IMG/VR virus record: IMGVR_UViG_3300045135_003613
Coordinates: 1 to 52,102 of that record
From: a virus
DNA: 52,102 bases
Reading direction: 5' to 3' (one strand)
Shown here: piece by piece, positions 33,443 to 41,759 of the stretch
Numbering within the stretch: the stretch's first letter is position 1
Layout: the number at the start of each line of letters is the position of its first letter
The notes under the pieces: generated by a model
Databases searched by the model: none
Seen by the model: only the letters and a program-made list of their open reading frames with translations
What the model was told of the DNA's origin: nothing
Made by a program: the position numbers and the translations under genes

Positions 33443-33835
33443 TCAGCGGTCGACAGGGATCATCAACTTCGAAAGCCAGACTGCGAAGGTTTCCTCGGAC
33501 ATCACGCCAGAGGCCAAGTCTTCCATAGCCCTGACGCCGTCGAGCGGATCCGGGCGCAAGCCAAAGCCATTCAGGCGCAGAAACGTCGCCGACGTCACAA
33601 AGGCCGTCCGTTTGTTGCCGTCAACAAAGGCATGCGCCTTCGCAATCCCAAACGCATAAGCCGCGGCAATTTCCTCAAGGCTCGGCGCGCCATAGGCAGC
33701 TTTGTTGCGGGGACGCTCCACCGCCGCCTCGAGAAGCTGGATGTCGCGCATGCCTGACGCACCGCCGTGGCGCGCAATCTGGCGATCATGGATGATCAGA
33801 ACCGCCTGCAACGGCACCCATACCGGCTCGATCAC
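33443..33835 (-). CDS. doc: Doc-family toxin (Fic fold)
   Basis: A 130-residue Doc protein. The diagnostic motif HAFVDGNKRTAF lies at residues 68-79, matching HxFx(D/N)(A/G)NKR of Doc kinases, which phosphorylate EF-Tu. It begins with GTG 33835, overlapping the antitoxin stop (GTGA). The partner is an AbrB-type protein rather than Phd, as in many such loci. The three tandem repeats at 33372-33416 lie just downstream of it. Confidence 0.9.
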   Translation of the reverse strand: MIEPVWVPLQAVLIIHDRQIARHGGASGMRDIQLLEAAVERPRNKAAYGAPSLEEIAAAYAFGIAKAHAFVDGNKRTAFVTSATFLRLNGFGLRPDPLDGVRAMEDLASGVMSEETFAVWLSKLMIPVDR

Positions 33836-34056
33836 GCAAGCGCCTGTAGCATGTCACGGTTTTCGTCCATGACGATTTGCGCCGCAGCGAGAGCCGCGGC
33901 CAGTTCAGGATTCTGTAGCGTGATCTTCAGGCTGCCATCGTCGCCGCGGACCAAGTAAACCGTGTCTCCTTCGCGGGCATCGAGGGCCGCCAGCATTTCC
34001 GCTGACAGCGTAACGACGGCCGAGTTGCCGACTTTGCGGATGCGGGTTTCGAACAT
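33832..34056 (-). CDS. AbrB/MazE-type antitoxin
   Basis: A 74-residue SpoVT/AbrB-fold protein: MFETRIRKVGNSAVVTLSAE is the N-terminal swapped-hairpin DNA-binding domain, followed by an acidic C-terminus rich in Ala and Leu for toxin binding. GAGGAGG precedes ATG 34056. The short AT-rich region just in front (34070-34095, with TACATCGGTATATAC) is a probable operator. It forms a coupled pair with doc. Confidence 0.88.
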   Translation of the reverse strand: MFETRIRKVGNSAVVTLSAEMLAALDAREGDTVYLVRGDDGSLKITLQNPELAAALAAAQIVMDENRDMLQALA

Positions 34057-34149
34057 GGCAGACCTCCTCGTGAATACATCGGTATATACGGAATTTGAGC
34101 CATAGATGCAAGGTCAGGCGCCGCACCAGCCCAGCACGGCGCCCAAGGT

Positions 34150-34575
34150 TCACGCCGTCTGCTCAATGACGTACTCCATCGACCGCTTGCGCGGCACGGT
34201 TCTGCCGTTGAGCTTCCAGACGATCACGGCCAGCCCATACTCGTGCCGTCGGTTGGCAGCAGAGCGGCTGATGCCGTGGTGCCAACTGATTTTCTTCCAG
34301 GCGTCACGGTTGGCCCGCGCCCAAAGGATCTGGCCTATATCCTTGTCGACCCACCGGAGCCAGAGCATCGCCTCATCGGCCTGCGTGATCATCCGCGGCG
34401 ATGGCAGCGGCTTTTTCATCCGCGGCTCCTGCTCGACCTGATCGGCGAAGGTCGAGACGTATTCTGGCCAAGCGCTGACATAGGCCTGTGGGCGGACCGG
34501 CGGCATGGACCGCATCACGTCCGCCGCGAGGTCCAACCGGTCGGCCACCATTGCCCGGGTCCATTCATCGGCCAT
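34150..34575 (-). CDS. DUF6362-like DNA-binding protein
   Basis: A 141-residue protein that matches the DUF6362 pattern of alphaproteobacterial phages: a central WVDKDIGQILWARANRDAWK and the HTH-like ISWHHGISRSAANRRHEYGL at about residues 96-115. AAAGGAGG precedes ATG 34575. It could be a regulator or a terminase-like recognition protein. Its stop is near the AbrB promoter region. Overlaps its downstream partner by 11 nt. Confidence 0.7.
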   Translation of the reverse strand: MADEWTRAMVADRLDLAADVMRSMPPVRPQAYVSAWPEYVSTFADQVEQEPRMKKPLPSPRMITQADEAMLWLRWVDKDIGQILWARANRDAWKKISWHHGISRSAANRRHEYGLAVIVWKLNGRTVPRKRSMEYVIEQTA

Positions 34576-34774
34576 GACGTACCTCCTTTACGGCTGGCAG
34601 CTTGCCATAAAGTTTTTCGCCCAGCTGACGAACCAGTTCGCGCTCCGGCCAAGTGAGGCGATGATCGTTGAGCGAGACCGCCAGCATGTGCTGTTCATGC
34701 CAGCCATCGCGCTTGACCTGGTCAGGGTCACGGCGATTGCCGCCGTAACCCTTGGGAGTGAAGCGCATGCCCAT
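34565..34774 (-). CDS. Small early protein, 69 aa
   Basis: A basic 69-residue ORF (MGMRFTPKGYGGNRRDPDQV). It starts within the TGATG junction with the RuvC-like gene (AAGGAGG upstream) and overlaps the DUF6362 gene by 11 nt, so translation is coupled. No domain recognised. The Arg/Lys-rich sequence suggests nucleic-acid contact, though this is inference. Confidence 0.55.
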   Translation of the reverse strand: MGMRFTPKGYGGNRRDPDQVKRDGWHEQHMLAVSLNDHRLTWPERELVRQLGEKLYGKLPAVKEVRHGR

Positions 34775-35310
34775 CAGGCCAGCCCTCCTTGTGTTTCAAT
34801 CGCCCAGAGAAGGATGGCGATGGCATCCGCCTCGTTATCGTCTGTGGGGCTGAAGCCGCGCTGGCGCGCCGCATCGATCATGGCCTGCTTGTTCGCATTG
34901 CCCAGGCCCGTCAGAAATTTCTTGATCGTGCCAACTGGTACGCCCTGGTAGGGCACACCGCGCAATTCGCCCCAGCTGGTCAAAACCGCAAGCAGACCTC
35001 CAAAAACATGGGCTGCATCCGTGCCCGCGTGCCGACGAACCTCTTCGAAGTAGATCGCCTCGATCGGACCGGACAGCCTGTCGATCTCGGTTAGCCAGTT
35101 GGTAAAGCGCAGGTAGCGCATGCCGCCGCCGTCGTAACGGCCCGGCTTGAAACTGACGGTGCCGCTGGTGATGAGGCCATCGAAGCCACGGATGGCCCAG
35201 CCGGTTGTCGTGCCGAGGTCAAGCGCAAGGATCGTGCGTGCGGGTTCAGCCGGCACAGGCATTTTCGGGGTTGCGCCGAAATCGGCACTGGCGAGAGTCA
35301 GGTCAGCCAT
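34774..35310 (-). CDS. RuvC-like Holliday-junction resolvase
   Basis: A 178-residue RuvC/RNase H-fold protein: residues 29-40 (ALDLGTTTGWAI) hold the first catalytic Asp, YFEEVRRHAG the next acidic residue, and DDNEADAIAILLWA near 158-171 the C-terminal acidic cluster. Phage resolvases of this type clear junctions before packaging. Next to the primase/helicase and the recombination genes it belongs to the replication module. It overlaps the 38-residue ORF. Confidence 0.85.
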   Translation of the reverse strand: MADLTLASADFGATPKMPVPAEPARTILALDLGTTTGWAIRGFDGLITSGTVSFKPGRYDGGGMRYLRFTNWLTEIDRLSGPIEAIYFEEVRRHAGTDAAHVFGGLLAVLTSWGELRGVPYQGVPVGTIKKFLTGLGNANKQAMIDAARQRGFSPTDDNEADAIAILLWAIETQGGLA

Positions 35311-35419
35311 GGGTGGTCTCCTTTTCGGGTGGGCTGCTCGGGTGGAAGACGACGGCGGTCATGTGCTTGGCGGTGCGGGCCGCCGTCGTCGGATTGAATT
35401 GGAAAGCTGGTGGCCTCAT
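35303..35419 (-). CDS. Possible 38-aa coupled protein
   Basis: A 38-codon ORF (MRPPAFQFNPTTAARTAKHM) fills the only gap between the primase and the resolvase. Its ATG at 35417-35419 overlaps the primase stop (ATGA), and its TGA is inside the resolvase start. The overlaps on both sides are what would be expected of a real coupled peptide, but the codon content is not conclusive. Confidence 0.4.
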   Translation of the reverse strand: MRPPAFQFNPTTAARTAKHMTAVVFHPSSPPEKETTHG

Positions 35420-38358
35420 GGGTCGAGATCCTTCAGCCAATCGGGGCGTGGGGGCCTTTGGGGACCTTCATTTTGAGGTCCCCACCGAGGTCCCCACGTG
35501 TAAGCCTCTGTTGTTAAATCGATTTGGGGACATGGGGGACCTTGGGGACCTTTTCCCGGGTCATCTCTATCGTGCGCGTGCGCGCGCATGCGCGTGTGCG
35601 AAGGGGCCGAAATAGGTCCCCCAGGTCCCCAAGGTCCCCATTTGTCATTGTTTTCAGCATGTTGGTGGTGGGGACCTTTGTTTTTGAGGTCCCCACCTGA
35701 GGCTAGAGGTCCCCCAACCTCAGGTTGATTTGATGTATTCACATCGGCTTCACTCTCACAAATCTCGAGTTGCCACCGTGTTGTCTTGTGCAGCACACCT
35801 GCTTTGCGCACGCGAACCGCGCGTCTTTCCAACCGGAACACCCGATCACGCATCTTCGAAATCGATATCCCGAAGGCGGTTTTTTGTGCTCGCTCCGTCC
35901 CGCCACTCATCGGTGGCGCTGGATCACAGAATGCCGCGACATCGAACAAGTCAGCCGCCCCGACCGGTGCCGTCCCAAACCGATCCCACCAGGCGGCGAT
36001 AAACGCGCTCCAACCCGCGCCCTCGCTGTCGGAGGCCGCCATCATGTCTTCAAGGTTCGTCAGGAAACCCGGGATGCCTGCGGTTTCCAGTACGCCACCA
36101 ATGACCTGCGCCCAGTTCTCATAGGACCCGATGGTCTTGCTGCCGCGCGGCTTGCCAGCAGCGATCCAAGCTTGGCAGAGCGTCAGGCACGCGGCCACGA
36201 TGCGCGCACGGTTGGCGCGGATCCAGACCATGAGATCGGGATGGCGGAAACCTGCGCGCTGCCAGGGACGCTCGACATTGGCATCGAGCCGGATGCGCAC
36301 GAGGCGACGGGCCATCTCGTTTGAGAACTCGGGGTTGTTGCCCGTGGCGATCCACAGACAACGGATCGGCAACCGGGTCATTTCCGAGGCCCCAAGCACG
36401 CGGTCCTCCCAGAAGGGAGCGGTCAGTGCGGCTGCAACGGCAGAACTGTCGAGCTTGGCCCGCAGGTTGTCGATCAGGATGATTGAGGGGATCTGGCGCA
36501 GCTTGGCTGTGACACGCTTGCGCCATTCTTCGTCGTCGCGGCCCTCGGTCATGACGCTGGCACCGGTGCCGGTCAGGATGGTGGCCACGGCATCGACCAA
36601 CAGCGTGGCCCCGGTGCCGGGCGTGGGTTTTTCAATCAGATGCAGCGGCGTGGGCCCGTCGACCATGCCGCGCAAGAACCCAAGCAGCAGCAGCGCCACC
36701 ACATGGGCGCGTTCCGCTTCCCCGGTGAAAGGGAAATCGCCGAAGAGGTCGTCGCAGATCAGCTCGCGCGCAGCGGCGATCTCCGCCTCTGTGGGGCGCT
36801 TCGGGATGTCTGGCACGGTAAAGCCCGGTGACGGGACATAGAGCAGACGTGCGTCCGGATGATAGCCGGGGGCCGTGATCAGCGTGCCGCTGCGCCCGAA
36901 CACGGGCGTGTTCACGATGCCTGTGAGCACCGGCAGTGCGGGATCGGGCGTGGCGAGTACGGATTTGACTGTTGCGACCGGCGGCGGCGCGGGCAGCAAT
37001 TCCCCCTTGGCGTTTTCGCGGACCCAGCGGGCGAGACGTGCCAACATATGCCGAAGGCGTTCTTCATTCAGGATCGTGGCGACGGGTCGGCCTTCATCAT
37101 CCGGTACGACCCAGGTCGGCTGCCCGGCAAAACGGAAGACCCAAGGCGTGCGGTTCGAGGCCATGACCACGCTCCAGACCTGCGCCACAGCGCGACCGAG
37201 ATCGCCTTCGTCAGCGCGCAGGACGGGGATGTCATTGCCAGTGCCTTGGTAATTCAGCGGCCGATGTTGCCCGATTTGCAGAACGGAGTCGGCATCGACT
37301 TCCTGTTCGGTGGCCGCGATGAGCTGAGCGACGGCTGCTGAACCGGCTCTTAGCAACATGTCGTTGAAGTCCTCGCCCTCCTCAGGCGGGATTGCGATGG
37401 CGACGTCGCGGCCCTGAGCGCGTAGGCGGCGAGCACTTGCCTCGGCGGCCCGCAGACCGGCCCCGGAGGTATCATGATCGGCGAGGATCAAGATGCGCTG
37501 TGCCGCCGGGGGCAATTCCACCTGCTCAAGTCCTGAGGTGGAAAGCGTCGCCCAGACCGGCAGATCCGGGCAAGCCGTCATCACCGCCAGACCGGTTTCT
37601 ATGCCTTCACAGAGTGCGACACGCCCGTCTTTGCCGATCGCGGCCAGTCTGACCGCGCCGCCTGCAATGCGGCCCAGCATCATCTTGGGCTTGGCAATCG
37701 GAGCTTTGCGCACCTCGTTCCCATCAGAAACGAGGTAAGTGCGATGCAGTCCGATGATCTGGCCGCTGCGATCGCGCACTTGGCCCAGCAATGCCGCATA
37801 CCCGGTCTTGGTTTCCCAATGGGTCAGATCCGGGTGGAACAGCAAGTCGGTCTCGTGGGGCACAGTCAGTGAGCGACCGGCGAGATAGGTCGCAGCGGCA
37901 GTGTCCGCGACTGGCACGGCACGCGAGAGGATATGTGCGATCTCCTGCGCCGGGTCGCGCTTAGGCGCGGGCGTGACCACGGGCGTCTGACGCGCCGGTG
38001 CCCCAGCGTTTACGCCTGTCATGTCCGCCGCCTCAACGATCAGATCACGCCCGGTCAGACCTGTCCCTTCTTCGATCGTGTTGATCGGCCCGCCACCTGT
38101 GTTTCCATCGAAATCAACCCAGTCCCCGGCATGCGGACCGCGCAGGGCGATAATGCAGGAGCCGGTGTTGCGCGGGGCATCGCCGCGGATATTGGCCAGC
38201 CGCCATTCATCACCGACACGTTTGCCGTTCGGAAACAAACGCGGCACCCAAGTCTCTGCAGTGTCGCGCAGGCGCTGCACGATCAAATCAAGATCGTAGC
38301 GTTGCTTCTCGCCATGGTTTGGGACTACGTCGTTGAGGTCGATGACCACTGCGCTCAT
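35416..38358 (-). CDS. Primase/helicase-like replication protein, 980 aa
   Basis: The largest protein of the early region. The N-terminus (about residues 30-100) resembles the zinc/DUF7146-type CHC2-like domain, followed by a Toprim domain: VALCEGIETGLAVMTACPDL near 250 and ILILADHDTSGAG near 290. A C-terminal ATPase-like region has a Walker A-like KPTPGTGATLLVDAV near 578 and IPSIILIDNLRAKLDSS as Walker B. Thus it may prime and unwind at the phage origin. The last 100 residues are Gly-Pro-rich, and their DNA is repeat-dense. GTAGGAGG precedes ATG 38358. Confidence 0.85.
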   Translation of the reverse strand: MSAVVIDLNDVVPNHGEKQRYDLDLIVQRLRDTAETWVPRLFPNGKRVGDEWRLANIRGDAPRNTGSCIIALRGPHAGDWVDFDGNTGGGPINTIEEGTGLTGRDLIVEAADMTGVNAGAPARQTPVVTPAPKRDPAQEIAHILSRAVPVADTAAATYLAGRSLTVPHETDLLFHPDLTHWETKTGYAALLGQVRDRSGQIIGLHRTYLVSDGNEVRKAPIAKPKMMLGRIAGGAVRLAAIGKDGRVALCEGIETGLAVMTACPDLPVWATLSTSGLEQVELPPAAQRILILADHDTSGAGLRAAEASARRLRAQGRDVAIAIPPEEGEDFNDMLLRAGSAAVAQLIAATEQEVDADSVLQIGQHRPLNYQGTGNDIPVLRADEGDLGRAVAQVWSVVMASNRTPWVFRFAGQPTWVVPDDEGRPVATILNEERLRHMLARLARWVRENAKGELLPAPPPVATVKSVLATPDPALPVLTGIVNTPVFGRSGTLITAPGYHPDARLLYVPSPGFTVPDIPKRPTEAEIAAARELICDDLFGDFPFTGEAERAHVVALLLLGFLRGMVDGPTPLHLIEKPTPGTGATLLVDAVATILTGTGASVMTEGRDDEEWRKRVTAKLRQIPSIILIDNLRAKLDSSAVAAALTAPFWEDRVLGASEMTRLPIRCLWIATGNNPEFSNEMARRLVRIRLDANVERPWQRAGFRHPDLMVWIRANRARIVAACLTLCQAWIAAGKPRGSKTIGSYENWAQVIGGVLETAGIPGFLTNLEDMMAASDSEGAGWSAFIAAWWDRFGTAPVGAADLFDVAAFCDPAPPMSGGTERAQKTAFGISISKMRDRVFRLERRAVRVRKAGVLHKTTRWQLEICESEADVNTSNQPEVGGPLASGGDLKNKGPHHQHAENNDKWGPWGPGGPISAPSHTRMRAHAHDRDDPGKGPQGPPCPQIDLTTEAYTWGPRWGPQNEGPQRPPRPDWLKDLDP
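35459..35714. repeat. GGGGACC/GGTCCCC repeat array in the primase 3' end
   Basis: The heptamer GGGGACC, in either orientation, occurs 11 times in 255 bp: 35460, 35477, 35489, 35535, 35544, 35615, 35624, 35633, 35670, 35688 and 35708. Two similar hairpins are present: 35459-35484 (9-bp arms, loop TCATTTTG) and 35668-35696 (10-bp arms, loop TTGTTTTTG). They are read in different protein frames. A stretch of alternating purine-pyrimidine lies between (35570-35600). Confidence 0.85.
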
Positions 38359-38367
38359 GAAGGCCTC

Positions 38368-39651
38368 CTACGCCAAAAGAAGAAGGCCGTGCTCAGCCCG
38401 GGTAATTGCGGTGTAGAGCCACCGCTTTCTGTCATCGGGGGTGCGACCAAAGCCGTCGTCAAAAACGACGACATTCGACCATTGTGACCCTTGCGCTTTG
38501 TGGCAGGTGATCGCGTAACCCCAGCTGGATTGGATCAGCCGACGACATGCAATTGCTTCGCGGCGTTGCCGATCCGGATCGAAGCGAACGTGATCATCAA
38601 ATTCACCGCGCCAAAACTCCTGAACGCCAGGGACAAACAGACCATCATCCGTTTGAACGTTTGCTCGGAAAGCCCGATCATTGTGCGGATGCCCCTGCAC
38701 ATCAGACAGGGTTAGGAACATGCCATTGATCAGCCCCAGATCGTGGCGGTTGCGCAGGCAGATGATCTTTTCGCCAGCTCCGCTCGGGTAGTCAGCGGTA
38801 AAACCAGCTGCCGTCTTCATGGTGGAGTTCAAGTGACGCCGCGTTGCGTGTGTTCCACAAATGACCTGTTCGCCCTGCAACATCTGGGCAGGACAAACCG
38901 CATGACGCGACATCTTCCAGACCTGGTCGTCAAAAGCTCCGAAGGGAATTTCCTGGCCGTGACGGGCCATGGACGCGAGCCGCAAGATCGGACTATCCGC
39001 TGCCTGCCGATGGATTTCAGTCAGCATGACGTCCGGTACAGCTTGTGTGAAAAACCCAGTCCCACGAACGGGTGCGAGTTGGCCTGGGTCACCGAGCACC
39101 AGGATGGGTTTGCCGAAGGACAGAAGATCTTGTGCCATGTCTTCGCCGACCATCGACACTTCATCGAGTACGAGGAGATCAGCGTCACGGAGAGCCGATT
39201 GTGAATTCAGGACAAACCGCAGTTCATGGATATGATCGAGCCGCTGTTTCAGCTGCGCAATCTGCGCCTGCGCAAACCCACGCTCACCAACACCCATTCT
39301 GGGTAGGTCGCGTTCCAGAGCAGCCAACTCTTCCGTTGTGCGAGCAATCTCTTCGGGGGTGGCCTCCGATGAGCGATAAATCAGGCTGTGAATCGTTTGT
39401 GCGGGCGTTCCCTTTTGCGTCATTACGTGCACGGCTTTGCCGGTAAAGGCAGCAAAAAGAACACCACCAAGTCCGCCCGGCGTCATGGGTTGGAGCCCAA
39501 GCGCATCAATTGCCATAGAAGTGATCGTGGTTTTGCCAGTCCCAGCATAGCCAAACGTCCGAAAAACCTGCTGTTCATGCGTGCGATGCAGAAACCAATC
39601 TCGAATGGCCCGGATCGCTTTGGCTTGTGCCTCAGAAACGGTGATGCTCAT
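38368..39651 (-). CDS. RecD/Dda-like ATP-dependent DNA helicase
   Basis: A 427-residue SF1 helicase: Walker A GYAGTGKTTI at about residues 34-43, Walker B LLVLDEVSMVGEDM near 157-170, and a C-terminal UvrD_C_2-type AITCHKAQGSQW. It resembles Dda and RecD2-like replication helicases of phages. The start is the ATG at 39651, which overlaps the nuclease stop (ATGA). The longer frame with 16 extra residues is unlikely. Confidence 0.9.
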   Translation of the reverse strand: MSITVSEAQAKAIRAIRDWFLHRTHEQQVFRTFGYAGTGKTTITSMAIDALGLQPMTPGGLGGVLFAAFTGKAVHVMTQKGTPAQTIHSLIYRSSEATPEEIARTTEELAALERDLPRMGVGERGFAQAQIAQLKQRLDHIHELRFVLNSQSALRDADLLVLDEVSMVGEDMAQDLLSFGKPILVLGDPGQLAPVRGTGFFTQAVPDVMLTEIHRQAADSPILRLASMARHGQEIPFGAFDDQVWKMSRHAVCPAQMLQGEQVICGTHATRRHLNSTMKTAAGFTADYPSGAGEKIICLRNRHDLGLINGMFLTLSDVQGHPHNDRAFRANVQTDDGLFVPGVQEFWRGEFDDHVRFDPDRQRREAIACRRLIQSSWGYAITCHKAQGSQWSNVVVFDDGFGRTPDDRKRWLYTAITRAEHGLLLLA

Positions 39652-40421
39652 GGACGTTCCTCCGACCAGCAGTGCAGACTGAAGGGGCAGAAGCGGCAAA
39701 CGTAGAAATCGGCATGGGATGCGATCCGCGGCAGCAGATCACCGGCATCGGCCGCGCGCAGCACCATGACTGCCTTATCCGAGAGCGCCTGTGCCTCGGC
39801 GGCGTCAAGCGGCACATATTCGTGGTAAAGTTCGCAGGTGTCCTTGTTCAGCGCAGTGAACAGCGCGGCATCGAGGCCCATATAGGCCATGTAGATCTGC
39901 ACCTGCGCGAAATAGACCGGTTTCGAGACCCGCACGCCTTTCTTGGCTGTGTCGTTCCAGCTTGAGGCCTTGAGCGCCTTGTGCTCCCAAAGCGCTGGCC
40001 AGGAAATTTCAACGTTGGGGCCGCCAACGATGACGCCATCGACATGGCCACGGATGCGCCCGCCGGCGGTCTCAAAACCAAATTGACCACCATCGCGCTT
40101 TTCTGTGCGCAGATCAAAACCGGCCGCCCGCAGCCAGCGGATGGCCAAATCCTCAAAGACGTGACCTGCCTCAAAGATGCGCAATGTCTGCCCAGCGAAT
40201 TCCTTGCCAGTATCAACCGGTGTTTTAGTGAATTCATAAACAAGTCGCCGCGCGCAGGGCTCCCCGATGCGGCTGGCACCAAGATAGTCGCGAGGGCGTT
40301 GAGCATCGCGTTCAGCCACAAGTGCGGCATCGATATGGGCATTGATCCTTGCCCCGAGCGGTACAGGGTCCGTACTCCTGCGGCCATAGACGAAGCCAGA
40401 TTGGTGGTTTAGGTCGAGCAT
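39648..40421 (-). CDS. PD-(D/E)XK nuclease, Cas4/RecB-like with probable Fe-S cluster
   Basis: A 257-residue exonuclease. The catalytic signature is GHVDGVIVGG (Asp) followed by LWEHKAL (ExK) at about residues 129-155. A Cys (EPCARR, about residue 57) plus C-terminal CRFCPFSLHC (CxxC-x5-C) fit the four Cys of a Cas4/AddB-type iron-sulfur cluster. The start is ATG 40421 after GAGG. It would process DNA ends for annealing recombination with the SSB- and Sak4-like genes close by. Confidence 0.85.
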   Translation of the reverse strand: MLDLNHQSGFVYGRRSTDPVPLGARINAHIDAALVAERDAQRPRDYLGASRIGEPCARRLVYEFTKTPVDTGKEFAGQTLRIFEAGHVFEDLAIRWLRAAGFDLRTEKRDGGQFGFETAGGRIRGHVDGVIVGGPNVEISWPALWEHKALKASSWNDTAKKGVRVSKPVYFAQVQIYMAYMGLDAALFTALNKDTCELYHEYVPLDAAEAQALSDKAVMVLRAADAGDLLPRIASHADFYVCRFCPFSLHCWSEERP

Positions 40422-40431
40422 TCCCAATTCC

Positions 40432-40800
40432 TCAAAACGGTATTTCGCCGGCATCAGACTGGCGCTGCATCGCCCCCTGAAACCCGTCTACGCAGGCCTC
40501 GATCAGCCGATCGATGTCCTCGGCCGAGCGGTCGAAGAAGGCATTCATCAGCCCCATCTCCGTCAGCGCCTCGGCCAGATCGCGCCGCGCCTCTCGGATC
40601 GCGCGGATTTCCATGTCGGTCTTATCAATCATTCCAAAGTTCCTCCGGGCGATGGCGCTGCTCACGGTGAGGCAGGCCATCGAACAAAATCGGTGATACG
40701 GGTGGCGATCCCATCGCAGCTGGTGGCAGTAGCCGAAGCCCCGGGCTTCCCGGCCGCACAGCGCGCAAGGCACGCAGCGGGCAAGTTCAGCGCGGCTCAC
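40432..40800 (-). CDS. DUF6511-like zinc-finger protein
   Basis: A 122-residue protein that begins with GTG 40800 (GTGA overlap with the preceding gene). The N-terminal 45 residues hold four Cys plus His: CVPCALCGREARGFGYCHQL and FCSMACLT, a probable zinc ribbon. The C-terminal part is a charged helix ending in EIPF. It matches the DUF6511 type seen in alphaproteobacterial phages. It lies between the nuclease and the small ORF 40797-41030. Confidence 0.7.
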   Translation of the reverse strand: MSRAELARCVPCALCGREARGFGYCHQLRWDRHPYHRFCSMACLTVSSAIARRNFGMIDKTDMEIRAIREARRDLAEALTEMGLMNAFFDRSAEDIDRLIEACVDGFQGAMQRQSDAGEIPF

Positions 40801-41030
40801 CCCATGAGCAGCAGGTCGAGTGCTGCGCGTTCCTCTGGATCGGGTCCTCGTGTCCTGCGCTCCGAGGCCAGCACGATGAAGCGGCTGATCGCGTTCGACG
40901 CCATGCATTCGAGATCCTTTCGCGTGAGGGTGGCGATGGGGCGGTCAAGCCGCCCCCGCGCTTCCAGCCAGCGCCCCATGGCAAGGGCAGCCTCTGTCGT
41001 GACATGCGCCTGCCAGTCATCCGGGCTCAT
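40797..41030 (-). CDS. Small early protein, 77 aa
   Basis: A 77-residue ORF (MSPDDWQAHVTTEAALAMGR) with helical sequence and ATGA overlap with its upstream neighbour and GTGA overlap with the DUF6511-like gene. It has the codon use of neighbouring phage genes. No family recognised. Confidence 0.6.
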   Translation of the reverse strand: MSPDDWQAHVTTEAALAMGRWLEARGRLDRPIATLTRKDLECMASNAISRFIVLASERRTRGPDPEERAALDLLLMG

Positions 41031-41755
41031 GGGTTCAACCAGGCGGGGCCAACGGCAGGTTTTGCTGCTTCTGCAGATGCCGCAGGCTGACCGCTGGATT
41101 GACCTGACCCGGCCGACCAAGCAGGTGTCGAAGCGCTGCTGGCGGGCAGCGATTGCCCCCAAGCCGGCGCTGCGGATACTGGCGCCGCAGCTGCAGGGCG
41201 CGGACGGTTCGAGGGCTGCGCCGGGACCTGTTCCCCTGCCATGACCTTTTGCCATTCCGGTGCAGTGGGCAGGACCACATGATCGAGCTTATTGGCATCC
41301 TTGTAGGCTGGGTTGCGGTTCGGCTCGACCTGGATCTTGGCCACGAAGGTGATGCCATCGAGATCAGCAAGGCCGCGCAGCACACGTTTGGCCTTGGCAG
41401 CCTCGCTCATGTCTTCCGGGTTCAGCCCAAGCGCACTGTCGATCATCGCCCGGAACTGGCTTTTTGAGATTTTCCAGCCTAAAGACTGGCCTTGCTCGTC
41501 GAGCTTTCCGCCCTGGACAGTGAAATTCTGCCAAAACTTGCGCCGGGCAAATGGCCCCTCGGCCACCGTGAATTCGGCATCCACCATCCGCACATCGCTG
41601 CCAGGCTGGTTCGAGGATTTGAGAAGGCCGCGATCGACCTCGCTCATGCCGTCCACACCGCCTTTGCGGATGGACATGGTCACTTTGGCGAAAGTGCCGT
41701 CAGGGATCAGGTCGCCGGCTTGCTGCGGCGCCACATCGTTCATATCAAAGGTCAT
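41027..41755 (-). CDS. Single-strand DNA-binding-like protein (DUF669-like)
   Basis: A 242-residue protein; residues 1-160 contain a globular domain (MTFDMNDVAPQQAGDLIPDG, TEAEF-like DAEFTVAEGPFARRKFWQNF), resembling the DUF669 phage SSB-like group. The rest is a long Pro/Ala/Ser-rich tail, as common in SSBs, which may contact partners. It stands next to the Sak4-like ATPase and near the Cas4-like nuclease, a usual arrangement in recombination modules. The identification is by pattern, not by search. Confidence 0.6.
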   Translation of the reverse strand: MTFDMNDVAPQQAGDLIPDGTFAKVTMSIRKGGVDGMSEVDRGLLKSSNQPGSDVRMVDAEFTVAEGPFARRKFWQNFTVQGGKLDEQGQSLGWKISKSQFRAMIDSALGLNPEDMSEAAKAKRVLRGLADLDGITFVAKIQVEPNRNPAYKDANKLDHVVLPTAPEWQKVMAGEQVPAQPSNRPRPAAAAPVSAAPAWGQSLPASSASTPAWSAGSGQSSGQPAASAEAAKPAVGPAWLNP

Positions 41756-41759
41756 CGGA

